This document shows, piece after piece, positions 37,456 through 47,106 of a DNA stretch of 64,000 nt. A program made the translations under genes and the position numbers. The stretch comes from Secundilactobacillus paracollinoides DSM 15502 = JCM 11969. Lineage in GTDB: Bacteria > Bacillota > Bacilli > Lactobacillales > Lactobacillaceae. Location of the stretch: assembly GCF_001311135.1 (NCBI RefSeq), contig NZ_BBAG01000001.1, forward strand, positions 62,001-126,000, in the 5' to 3' direction. Below the pieces are notes generated by a model. It was not told the DNA's origin and did not search any database. It saw nothing but the letters and a program-made list of their open reading frames with translations. Each line of letters begins with the position of its first letter. Within the stretch, counting starts at the first letter, position 1.

Positions 37456-37728
37456 TCAATTGGTAATGTTAAATTCGTGCCAGACAGGGGCCGTAATTGG
37501 CTTGACGTGCACTGCATCAACGACAGCGTACGGTGATGGCGACCGTTTCAGTCCGGCGACAAAGGTGGCAAGTGTTTCTGAGTCGGCCTGGGCTAATACT
37601 GAGACGGTCCCATCCCGTTCGTTTTTGACCCATCCAGTGACGTTTAGCTCGTCGGCCATGCGCTTGGTTGACCAGCGAAACCCGACGCCCTGGACACGGC
37701 CAACGACAGAAATTAATTGTGAGGCCAT
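37456..37728 (-). CDS. acyP: Acylphosphatase
   Basis: Small enzyme hydrolysing carboxyl-phosphate bonds. Signature GRVQGVGFRW with the phosphate-binding Arg18, and catalytic Asn36 in GWVKNERDGTVSV. 90 aa, normal. It starts at 37726-37728 after GGAAGTG. Divergent from the SpoU methyltransferase and upstream of yidC, the usual order in lactobacilli. Confidence 0.95.
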   Translation of the reverse strand: MASQLISVVGRVQGVGFRWSTKRMADELNVTGWVKNERDGTVSVLAQADSETLATFVAGLKRSPSPYAVVDAVHVKPITAPVWHEFNITN

Positions 37729-37793
37729 ATAATCACTTCCTAAATCGTGCTAGTATGTATCTATAGTAACAAAATACGGAGAAAGAGGTGGCC

Positions 37794-38564
37794 ATGATCG
37801 AAAAGATTACGTCTACACAAAATGCAAAGGTAAAAAAATGGCAACATTTAACGACAAAGAAGGGACACCAAAAATACCATCAATATCTGGTTGAAGGGTG
37901 GCATATCGTTGGGGATGCACTGACTGCTAACGAGCCAGTGCAAACGATTCTGGCAACGGCAGATCAGCTTGAAGCGCACGAGGATGACCTGCCAGCAACG
38001 TTGGAACAGATTGAGATCTCAGAAGAAGTTGCCAAAAAATTAACGGATACGGTCACACCCCAGGGCATTTTCGCTGTTGTGAACATCACTGCTGCTACCA
38101 GAGTTGCCCCGGAAGACGCGGCCGGTGCTTGGCTTATGCTGGATCGGATCCAGGATCCCGGTAACATTGGGACGATGGTCAGAACTGCGGATGCAGCCGG
38201 ATTCACTGGTATCGTGTTTGGTAAAGGCACGTCCAGCCGCTACAATCCTAAAGTTGTTCGGGCGATGCAGGGCAGTCAATTCCATGTCCAATTGACCGAG
38301 GGAGACCTAACCGCCTGGTTGACAACATTCAAAGGCGCGGACAAGCCCGTTTACGGGACGGCCTTAAATAAAGATGCGAAGAATTTCCGGGACGTCACTG
38401 CATCAACTGAGTTTGGCCTCATCATGGGCAACGAAGGCCAGGGCATGGCGCCTGAATTGATGGCTGAAACGACCGACAATCTCTATATTCCAATTAAGGG
38501 GAATGCAGAATCGTTGAACGTTGCAATTGCGGCTGGCGTGTTGATGTTTCAACTGAACCAGTAA
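37794..38564 (+). CDS. SpoU/TrmH family RNA 2'-O-methyltransferase
   Basis: SPOUT-class RNA methyltransferase, probably acting on 23S rRNA. An N-terminal L30e-like substrate-binding region begins TSTQNAKVKKWQHL. The catalytic domain carries LDRIQDPGNIGTMVRTADAAG, and the knot motifs FGLIMGNEGQGMAPEL and IPIKGNAESLNVAIA. 256 aa. ATG 37794 is preferred over GTG 37788 on spacing from AAAGAGG. Lies divergently from acyP and upstream of the HD-domain gene; pheST follow, as in many lactobacilli. Confidence 0.93.
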   Translation: MIEKITSTQNAKVKKWQHLTTKKGHQKYHQYLVEGWHIVGDALTANEPVQTILATADQLEAHEDDLPATLEQIEISEEVAKKLTDTVTPQGIFAVVNITAATRVAPEDAAGAWLMLDRIQDPGNIGTMVRTADAAGFTGIVFGKGTSSRYNPKVVRAMQGSQFHVQLTEGDLTAWLTTFKGADKPVYGTALNKDAKNFRDVTASTEFGLIMGNEGQGMAPELMAETTDNLYIPIKGNAESLNVAIAAGVLMFQLNQ

Positions 38565-38720
38565 AATTGGTTCGGTTTTGTCCGGAAATCAGTCATGATT
38601 GCACTATTTTAGGTCTCTTTAGGTTTATTTAACCGAATAAATGGCCATTTTACTTGTTATTTGTAATGAAATTCAGTATAGTATGTCTAAATGAACTTAC
38701 TTAAGTAAAGGAAGCGTTCT

Positions 38721-39233
38721 ATGAAGACCAATGATTGGCGTACAGACACAGAATACATCGCTTTAGTGGACGACTTGCTGGCTAAGCCAGAAGTACAGAA
38801 ATTGGCTAACTATACGCAGCACCACCATTCTGACCGACTCACACATTCGATCTCAGTGTCTTACGATAGTTACTTAATTGCTAAAAAACACGGCCTTAAC
38901 ACCCGGGCAGTTGCGCGGGCAGGGTTGTTACATGATTTATTCTACTATGACTGGCGCACCACCAAGTTTAACTTGGGCTCTCATGCCTTCATCCACCCAC
39001 GGGTCGCACTGCGAAACGCGGAAAAGCTGACTGAGCTGACCCCCATGGAAAAGGATATTATTCTGAAACACATGTGGGGTGCCACGGCGGCCATGCCAAG
39101 ATATCGCGAAAGTGTCATCGTGAGTCTGGTCGATGATTACGATGCGATTCACGAGTTCTTTAGCCCACTTCGGGCCCGCATGAGCCAGTGGAATATGAAA
39201 CGATTAAAGCAAGTCTTATTTGATGACAAATAG
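38721..39233 (+). CDS. HD-domain phosphohydrolase
   Basis: A 170-residue protein with an HD metal-binding domain: HHSDRLTHSISVSYDSYLIA, then RAGLLHDLFYYDW, the later His in LKHMWG, and Asp in LVDDYDAI. Substrate unknown. AAAGGAAG precedes the ATG. Its immediate downstream neighbour is the HxlR-like regulator. Lactobacilli typically carry this gene near pheST. Confidence 0.88.
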   Translation: MKTNDWRTDTEYIALVDDLLAKPEVQKLANYTQHHHSDRLTHSISVSYDSYLIAKKHGLNTRAVARAGLLHDLFYYDWRTTKFNLGSHAFIHPRVALRNAEKLTELTPMEKDIILKHMWGATAAMPRYRESVIVSLVDDYDAIHEFFSPLRARMSQWNMKRLKQVLFDDK

Positions 39234-39253
39234 TGATAACAGGGGGTGTTAAG

Positions 39254-39645
39254 ATGGATCAAACCTTAACGCAAGGATTAGTGGATATTGACAATTTTGA
39301 ACTCTGTCCAAAGTTTGAGCAGACGTTTAGTATTTAGGTAAAAAATGGAACGGACTGATTATCGATGTATTGTTGAACCTCGGCCCGCAACGGTTTAAAG
39401 ATATTGCAGGTAAGGTGACTAGGTGTTCAGATCGGGTGTTGGTCGAACGCCTTAAGGAACTCGAGATGAACGGCATCGTTGTTCGCAACACCTATGACGA
39501 TTCGTCGTTGATCGAATACGCCCTCACTGAAAAAGGTCAAGACCTTGCCGGTGTCATGAAGACGGTGCACAACTGGTCTGAAAAATGGAACCAGTTAGAT
39601 GCTGATGATCCGCAAGAGGTTGACCAATGCCACCAACCGCTGTAA
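39254..39645 (+). CDS. HxlR-family transcriptional regulator (one frame break)
   Basis: Winged-helix regulator of the HxlR/MarR-like group. The start segment is CPKFEQTFSILGKKWNGLII, whose single Cys and KKW are family features, followed by the helix-turn-helix RFKDIAGKVTRCSDRVLVERLKELE (positions shown in part) and the wing YALTEKGQDL. The frame breaks at 39333-39335: T3 should be T4 so that SILGKKWN reads through. Start ATG 39254 after AGGGGGTG. About 130 aa when repaired. Target unknown. Confidence 0.87.
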
Positions 39646-39667
39646 ACTAATTGGTGTGTAAAAATTG

Positions 39668-39922
39668 AATGAAATGCCTTAACGAAAGAGTAGTAGGTTC
39701 AGCGCTAATCCCAGAGAGACGGCCAGGTCAGTGGAAGGTCGTCGATTGGTTAGGATCGAATTCACTTTCCGAGCAGAGATTGGGCGTCGCGGTCATTAGG
39801 GTCGTGACAAATAATCGTCCGGTTGATTGACCGTTATTAAATTACCGAGTGTACTTATTGATAAGTAAACAAGGGTGGTACCGCGAAGACTTCGTCCCTT
39901 TATTTTGGGGCGGAGTTTTTTT
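39668..39922 (+). promoter_or_regulatory. T-box riboswitch controlling pheST
   Basis: AGAGAG-type stem I (39714-39719), specifier TTC (Phe) at 39761-39763 in GAATTCAC, T-box AAGGGTGGTACCGCG near 39871-39885, and terminator ACTTCGTCCC...GGGGCGGAGTTTTTTT at 39888-39920. Reads charging of tRNA-Phe. Confidence 0.93.
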
Positions 39923-39944
39923 ATTTTGTTAAGGAGGATCCATA

Positions 39945-40990
<1,046 letters not shown>

Positions 40991-40999
40991 TCAAAACCT

Positions 41000-43410
41000 A
41001 TGAAAATTTCTTATCGCTGGTTAAAAGAGTATCTCGATATTGATGTACCAGCCAAAGACTTAGCAGAAAAAATCGAACGGGGTTCCGTTGAAATTGATTC
41101 TGTCGAAAAGCCTAGTGATGGTCTTAAAAAGATCGTGGTCGGTGAAGTGATGTCCATGGAACCGCATCCCGATTCTGATCACTTAAACATTTGCCAAGTT
41201 GATATTGGGGAAGACGACCTATCCCAAATCGTATGTGGCGCACCCAATGTTGCGCCTAACCACAAAGTTATTGTTGCACTGCCTGGTTCAAGAATCGGCG
41301 GCAACGTCAAAATTAAGCGGTCTAAGATGCGTGGCGTCACTTCCAATGGGATGATCTGTGCGCTGGATGAAATTGGGTTCAGCAAGGACGTTGTCCCAAA
41401 GGAATGGGCGGACGGTATTTACTTCTTGCCAGACGATGCCGAAGTCGGTGAACCGGTTTTCCCTTACCTTGGGATGGACGATGAGCTGATCGACGTTGAT
41501 GTAACCCCTAACCGTGGCGACATGCTGAGTGTTTACGGTGTCGCAAATGACGTCGCTGCGTTGTACGACAAAACTGCTAAGTTGAATCACCCTGATGTGA
41601 CTGAAATTGGCGAAAAAGCTGTTGATCAGGTGACGTTGGACACGGATGAAAGCCTAGCACCAATCTATAAGATGCGGCTCGTTAAAAACGTGACGATTAA
41701 ACCAAGTCCACGCTGGTTACAGATTAAATTGTGGAACGCTGGCGTTCGCCCGATCAATAACGTGGTCGATGTCACTAACTACATTTTGCTGAAGTATGGT
41801 CAACCGCTGCACGCCTTTGACTTTGATAAGATCAAGGGGAACACGGTCGTGACTCGAAACGCGCGGGCAGGCGAAAAGCTTACTACGTTGGATGAGGAAG
41901 AACACGACCTTGATGCAAACGACATCGTGATTGCTGATACGGATAAGCCGATTGCATTAGCCGGTGTGATGGGCGGCTTCAATTCAAGAATTGATGACGA
42001 CACCACAACGGTTGCCATTGAATCAGCTGTGTTCCAGCCAACATTGATCCGGAAAACGGCGCAGCGGCACAACCTGCACACGGATGCATCCCAACGTTTC
42101 GAACGTGGGTCAACCGTGGCGGCGTTGCCGAAGCCTTAGACGCTGCTGCTCAGATGATGGACGAACTGGCAGATGGTGATAGTTTAACGGGCATCGTGAC
42201 CGGTGCAGAATACGACGTGACTGACGTCAACGTTGACGTCACACTCAGCCGTATCAACCATGTGCTGGGGACTGAATTGTCTGCTGATGAGGTTACTGCT
42301 ATCTTTAAACGTCTTGGCTTTGGTGTCGCATTGAATGGTGAGACCTATACCGTAACTGTGCCGCCACGTCGTTGGGACATTCATATTGAAGCCGACCTGC
42401 TGGAAGAAGTTGCCCGGATCTACGGTTATGATGCCATTCCATCAACGTTACCAGTTGGCCCGACGACTCTGGGTAGTTTAACTGATAAGCAACGGTTGAT
42501 TCGCGCATCACGTAGTTTGTTGGAAGGATTTGGCCTGAACCAAGCAATCTCATATGCCTTAACCACCAACGAAAAGGCACAACAATTCCTGATGCGTGAC
42601 ACAGAAACGACAGAACTCAGCTGGCCAATGACCGCTGACCACACTACCTTGCGCGAAAACTTAGTGAGTGGGTTGCTGGACGACGTTGCGTATAACAACG
42701 CGCGCCACGTGAACGACATTGCGCTTTACGAACAAGGCCGGGTGTTCTACCGTGAGGGCGACGAAGTTCGACCAAGCGAACAAGAACATATCGCCGGGGT
42801 CATCAGTGGTGAGTTGACACCAACGAGTTGGCAGAACAGCAAGGCCCAAAAGGTTGATTTCTATCAACTGAAGGGCATCGTTGAACAATTCTTAGCTAAC
42901 CTTGACGTCGAAGGCGACGTGACCTTTGAAGCCACCGACAAGTATCCAGAAATGCACCCAGGCCGAACGGCTGATATTGCCATTCATGGGCACTACGTTG
43001 GCTTTATCGGGCAGGTGCACCCAACGACAGCGTCAGCATACAAGATCAAAGAATCATATGTGTTCGAACTGAACCTGGATGCCTTGATCGACATGCCAAA
43101 GAAGGCCAACCAGTACGAACCAATTTCGAAGTACCCGGCTGTAACTCGGGACATTGCGCTATTAGTCGATCGGGCAGTCACAAACGATGAGATCTTAGCT
43201 AAGATCCGCAAGCGTGGCGGGGCTTATCTGAAGTCCGTCAAACTGTTTGATGTTTACGCCGGCAAGAACTTGCCGGTTGGTAAGCAATCGATGGCCTACA
43301 CCTTGACGTATCAAAATCCAAACGATACGTTAACGGATGATGAGGTCAACCAAGCATTTGCTAAGGTTGAGAAGATCTTGACTGAGGATCTGCACGCTGA
43401 AATTAGATAG
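41000..43410 (+). CDS. pheT: Phenylalanyl-tRNA synthetase beta subunit (one frame break)
   Basis: Beta subunit with tRNA-binding, editing and anticodon domains: N-terminal EMAP-like OB fold (VGEVMSMEPHPDSDHLNICQ), B3/B4 editing region, B5 (SRINHVLGTELSADEVTAIF), and C-terminal FDX-ACB domain (PAVTRDIALLVDR). The frame breaks at 42107-42109: GGG should be GGGG so that RFERGVNRGGVAEALDA reads through. About 803 aa when repaired, normal. Terminator follows at 43425. Confidence 0.94.
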
Positions 43411-43424
43411 TTATTAAATGCTTT

Positions 43425-43458
43425 AAAAGGCCAAGGATTTTGGATCCTTGGTCTTTTT
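43425..43458 (+). terminator. Terminator of pheST
   Basis: AAGGCCAAGGAT-TTTGG-ATCCTTGGTCTTTTT. Confidence 0.92.
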
Positions 43459-43610
43459 GTGGGGAGTAAGTTGGTGGCGCTTTCTGTTGGTGTTGGGGTA
43501 TAGGTGCGCTTGTTGTGTGGTTGGTTCCTTGCAGATTATGGGTGGAATTTCTGGACGATTACTGCTGAGACTTCATGGGATTGGAATTTTTGGTGGGGTT
43601 CTGTTATATT

Positions 43611-43735
43611 GTGGAAACGTGTTCAGCAAGCCAAGGGGCGGCCATGTAAGGAACTCTTGCAAAAATGCCAAGCCCGAGCATTTCTGCAAGAGTTCCTTAC
43701 ATTCTGCCCCCTTAACCGGCTTGCTTCACACTCTG
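43611..43735 (+). repeat. Palindromic repeat B
   Basis: Complete copy between the pheT terminator and mltG. Head GAAACGTGTTC (43614-43624); outer arms AGCAAGCC/GGCTTGCT; GGGGC/GCCCC; inner arms TGTAAGGAACTCTTGCA with exact complement; centre AAAATGC-CAAGCCCGA-GCATTT; tail TTCACACTC. A TTGGAA-18-TATATT promoter-like pair ends at 43610, just before the head. Confidence 0.87.
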
Positions 43736-43839
43736 CTTCTATTACAAATTACTCAAGAACCCACAATATTACTGCAATCAACGTCGTTTTTTGGTAAACT
43801 ATACAAGATTGAAAAAGAAACGGAACGGGGGAACTACTC

Positions 43840-45176
43840 GTGGATAAAGATAACCAACCCACCAAAAATGAGTCAGAGAACACTAAGCTGGACAGCACGG
43901 CCGCGGATGCCCAGACAACTGATACGACGGCACAGACACCAAATTCTGCACCTTCAAAAAATGATCAACAGGTAACTGGTGACAGCGGTGACAGTCAACC
44001 AACTGAGTCGGCAACGCCGTCGGGGACGATGCCACCAACAGGTAATGGGGGATCGACGCCGCCAACACCGCCAGAAAAACCGGGCAAGCCCAAGATGAGC
44101 ATGGGTCACCGGATCATTATCGGCGTGGTCAGCATTTTGGTTGTCCTTGTTGTCGTGAGCGGTATCGGGTTTTATCGATACTTTAAGTCGGCGCAAAAGC
44201 CGTTAAATGCCCATAGTACCCAAGTCGTTCAAGTGGATATTCCCATGGGTGCCTCAACGAAAAAAATTGGGTCGATCCTGCAAGAAAAGAACATCGTCAA
44301 AAGTGGGATGGTCTTCAACTATTTCGTGAAGTCACGTAACTTTACTGCCTTTCGTGCGGGTTATTACCAATTGAAGTCTTCAATGACCTTGACCCAGATT
44401 GCTAAACAGCTCGAAAAGGGCGGTTCCAGTGAACCTATTCAGAGTTCCAAAGGGAAAGTGCTCGTCCGTGAAGGGGTTCAGATCAAGGACATTGCGACAA
44501 CGATTGCGGCTTCAACTGATTTTAGTAAGAGTGAATTTCTGAGTTTAATGAAGGATCAAACCTTTATGAATCAGCTCTACAAACAATATCCACAGCTCTT
44601 AAAGTCAACGATGACAAGCAAGCACGTGCGGTATAAGTTGGAAGGCTATCTGTATCCAGCAACGTACACGGTAAATAAAAAAATGTCACTCAAGCAGCTG
44701 GTTGAACAAATGGTTGGTGCGACCAACACGGAAATGAGACCTTATTATAAGTACATTGCTAAGAAAAAGATGACGGTTCAGCAGGTGCTGACCTTATCAT
44801 CGCTCGTTGAACGTGAAGGGGTCACCAACACTGACTGGCGTAAGATTGCCGGTGTCTTCTTTAACCGAATCAAACAGGGGATGCCATTGCAATCTGATAT
44901 TTCTGTGATGTATGCCATCAACAAGCATAAAAAGAATTTATCAGATAGTGATCTGCAATCAAATTCACCATATAACCTGTATAAGTACGCGGGTTATGGA
45001 CCAGGACCATTTAACAGTCCAAGTTCAGATTCCATCAAGCCGTTTTAAAGCCGTTAGACGAAAGCAAGGGGTATCTGTACTTCGTTGCGAATATGAAGAC
45101 GGGTAAGATCTACTACTCTAAGACATTGGCTGAACACAACGAAAAATCAGCAAGTTTAAGTTCTGCAAATAACTAA
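43840..45176 (+). CDS. mltG: Endolytic murein transglycosylase MltG (YceG-like; one frame break)
   Basis: Membrane-anchored enzyme that cleaves nascent glycan strands, working with the elongation machinery. A 90-residue Ser/Thr/Pro/Gln-rich cytoplasmic head precedes one transmembrane segment (HRIIIGVVSILVVLVVVSGI), a LysM-like subdomain, and the YceG domain with the catalytic Glu in LSSLVEREGV. The frame breaks at about 45040: AAGCCG should be AAGGCCG so that SDSIKAVLKPLDESKGYLYF reads on to the stop at 45174. Start GTG 43840 after CGGGGG. About 445 aa. Upstream of udk and greA, as in Bacillus yrrL-udk-greA. Confidence 0.92.
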
Positions 45177-45207
45177 GTAACAAATGGGAAAGGATCTTCA
45201 ATTCAAC

Positions 45208-45879
45208 ATGGCAGCTACGCAATCAAAACCCGTCATCATTGGTGTGACAGGCGGGTCAGGCAGTGGCAAGACCACTGTCAGTCAGGCAATTTATCATAAT
45301 TTTTCAAATGAATCGATCATGATTTTGCAACAAGATGCTTATTATAATGATCAAGCTGAAATGACGATGGCAGAACGGCGCGCAGTGAACTACGACCACC
45401 CGCTGGCCTTCGATACCGATCTCTTGATCACCCAACTCAAACAGTTGCAACAGTACAAGAGTGTTGAGAAGCCGGTGTACGACTACACGCAGTCAACGCG
45501 TAGTGACAAAACGATTCACCAGGAACCAAAGGATGTCATCATTGTTGAGGGCGTTTTAATTCTTGATGATCAGCGGTTGCGTGATTTGATGGATATTAAA
45601 GTTTTCGTTGATACGGATGATGATATTCGCATTATTCGCCGAATTGAGCGTGATATTAAGGAACGCGGCCGTGATTTAGATTGGATCATCGACCAGTACT
45701 TGGCGACGGTCAAACCAATGTATCATCAATTTGTCGAGCCGACAAAGCGTTACGCTGATCTGATCGTGCCTGAGGGTGGCGAGAATCGCGTGGCCATTGA
45801 TCTCTTGACCACAAAAATCCGGTCGATCCTGATGCGTAAGAAGAATGGTCGGGCGCAAAACAGCACCCAAGTCATTTAG
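45208..45879 (+). CDS. udk: Uridine kinase
   Basis: Phosphorylates uridine and cytidine with ATP or GTP (pyrimidine salvage). P-loop [12 protein letters not shown] near the N terminus, QQDAYYND, nucleoside-binding [12 protein letters not shown], and [13 protein letters not shown]. About 223 aa. Start is uncertain: ATG 45208 (MAATQSKPV) sits after AAAGGA at long spacing (15), while in-frame ATG 45184 has no site. Between mltG and greA. Confidence 0.94.
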   Translation: MAATQSKPVIIGVTGGSGSGKTTVSQAIYHNFSNESIMILQQDAYYNDQAEMTMAERRAVNYDHPLAFDTDLLITQLKQLQQYKSVEKPVYDYTQSTRSDKTIHQEPKDVIIVEGVLILDDQRLRDLMDIKVFVDTDDDIRIIRRIERDIKERGRDLDWIIDQYLATVKPMYHQFVEPTKRYADLIVPEGGENRVAIDLLTTKIRSILMRKKNGRAQNSTQVI

Positions 45880-45959
45880 CGATTAGGGGTTGCAAGTCGC
45901 CTACGAGCATGATATTGTAGGCGACAGACATATTATAAAGAATTTAAGAGGTGGCTATT

Positions 45960-46442
45960 TTGGCTGAAGAAAAAACCTATCCAATAACTGCGGAAGGCAA
46001 AGTCAAATTGGAACAAGAATTAGAAGATCTTAAAATGAACAAGCGTCCTGACGTGATCAGTCGGATTCAGATTGCGCGTAGTTATGGAGACTTGTCAGAA
46101 AACTCAGAGTACGAGTCTGCCAAGGAGGAGCAATCAATGTTGGAAAGTCGTATCTCAACGGTTGAACACATGATTCAATACGCTGAAGTCATTGACAATG
46201 ACAACACGGATAAGGATGAGATCACCGTTGGGAAAAAGGTGACCTTCAAAGAATTACCCGATGAAGAGCCAGAAAGCTACATTATCGTTGGGGCCGCTGA
46301 AGCAGACCCAATGTCTGGCAAGATTTCAAACGATTCTCCAATCGCTAATGGGCTGTTAGGCCATCGAGTTGGTGAAGAGGTCACGATCAACATTCCTGCT
46401 GGCGATATGAAAGTTAAAGTTTTAACTGTTGAACCTGCATAA
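45960..46442 (+). CDS. greA: Transcription elongation factor GreA
   Basis: Rescues backtracked RNA polymerase by stimulating transcript cleavage. The N-terminal coiled coil carries the tip acidic residues and [17 protein letters not shown]; the FKBP-like C-terminal domain contains [20 protein letters not shown]. Start at TTG 45960 ([20 protein letters not shown]), eight bases after AAGAGG; the in-frame GTG 45951 overlaps the site. 160 aa, normal. Terminator follows. Confidence 0.95.
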   Translation: MAEEKTYPITAEGKVKLEQELEDLKMNKRPDVISRIQIARSYGDLSENSEYESAKEEQSMLESRISTVEHMIQYAEVIDNDNTDKDEITVGKKVTFKELPDEEPESYIIVGAAEADPMSGKISNDSPIANGLLGHRVGEEVTINIPAGDMKVKVLTVEPA

Positions 46443-46455
46443 AGCGGCGTCATTT

Positions 46456-46504
46456 AAAAAGTATCCGTTGATTCGCGCCAATGCGAAGATACGGGTACTT
46501 TTTT
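46456..46504 (+). terminator. Terminator after greA
   Basis: AAAGTATCCGT..ACGGGTACTTTTTT with inner TTCGC/GCGAA stem. Confidence 0.85.
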
Positions 46505-46620
46505 GATGTAAATTTCTTAAATTTCACAAGTGTGACTGAGCGTAGCAGATGCGTGTGGTTGAAAATAACCAAGAATTGATAGGGATTAAGAATTACTATT
46601 CTTTAGTTAGTGTATTTGAC

Positions 46621-46673
46621 TTGCGTTTTTGTGAAATACAAGGTATAAATGAGATGTATTGAAAACGTATACA
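46621..46673 (+). promoter_or_regulatory. Promoter with overlapping cre-like site for the 46.7-kb gene
   Basis: TTGCGT (46621-46626), 17-base spacer, TATAAA (46644-46649). TGAAAACGTATACA at 46660-46673 is one base off the CcpA cre consensus TGwAAnCGnTnwCA and lies near the transcription start, so carbon catabolite repression is possible. Confidence 0.45.
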
Positions 46674-46695
46674 ACTTGTGAAGGGGATATCATTA

Positions 46696-47001
46696 ATGAA
46701 GATTACAGTTTCGGATCGCGCAAGCAAATGGTTCCACGCAGATATGGGTCTTGAAGACGGCCGTGGGGTACGTTTCTATGGTAAAGTCTATGGTAAAACA
46801 CCCGTCCATGACGGCTTCTCCCTTGCATTAACGCCTGATGACCATCCTAAGAATCCCTATGCAGTTACCGAAAAAGATGGTATTACTTACTTTGTGCAAC
46901 AGGGTGACGCCTGGTTCTTTAAGGGGTATGATCTGGGAATCGATTATGACCCACAGATCGATGGGCCAAAGTATGACTATATTGAAAATGGCGAACTATA
47001 G
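46696..47001 (+). CDS. HesB/IscA-like (YneR type) protein lacking cysteines
   Basis: A 101-residue protein with the A-type iron-sulfur carrier fold pattern (VSDRASKWFHADMGLEDGRGVRFYGKVYG..HDGFSLAL). It contains no cysteine at all, so it cannot ligate a cluster like IscA; this is the YneR-type subgroup found in Firmicutes. Start ATG 46696 after GAAGGGG. Function unknown. Monocistronic between the greA terminator and a bidirectional terminator. Confidence 0.83.
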   Translation: MKITVSDRASKWFHADMGLEDGRGVRFYGKVYGKTPVHDGFSLALTPDDHPKNPYAVTEKDGITYFVQQGDAWFFKGYDLGIDYDPQIDGPKYDYIENGEL

Positions 47002-47045
47002 ACATGTGTCGGGTGTTTAATCAGTTAACCCGTTTTAGATGACAC

Positions 47046-47094
47046 AAAAACACGGTTTAGGACCTCTGTTGAGCTCTTGAACCGTGTTTTATTT
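47046..47094. terminator. Bidirectional terminator, 46.7-kb gene and yfhO
   Basis: AAAAACACGGTTTAG...TGAACCGTGTTTT with inner AGGACCTC-type pairing; serves two convergent genes. Confidence 0.9.
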
Positions 47095-47106
47095 GCCTAT
47101 CTGTGA

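Noticed and set aside
43611-43735. Palindromes as simple Rho-independent terminators
   Set aside because: Stems are far longer than terminators, lack a T-run after the outer stem, and sit downstream of genuine terminators at 43425-43458 and 59194-59225.
43448-43975. ORFs of 175 and 97 codons across the pheT-mltG gap
   Set aside because: They run through palindrome B and its arms, overlap the mltG start, and have no ribosome site or family features.
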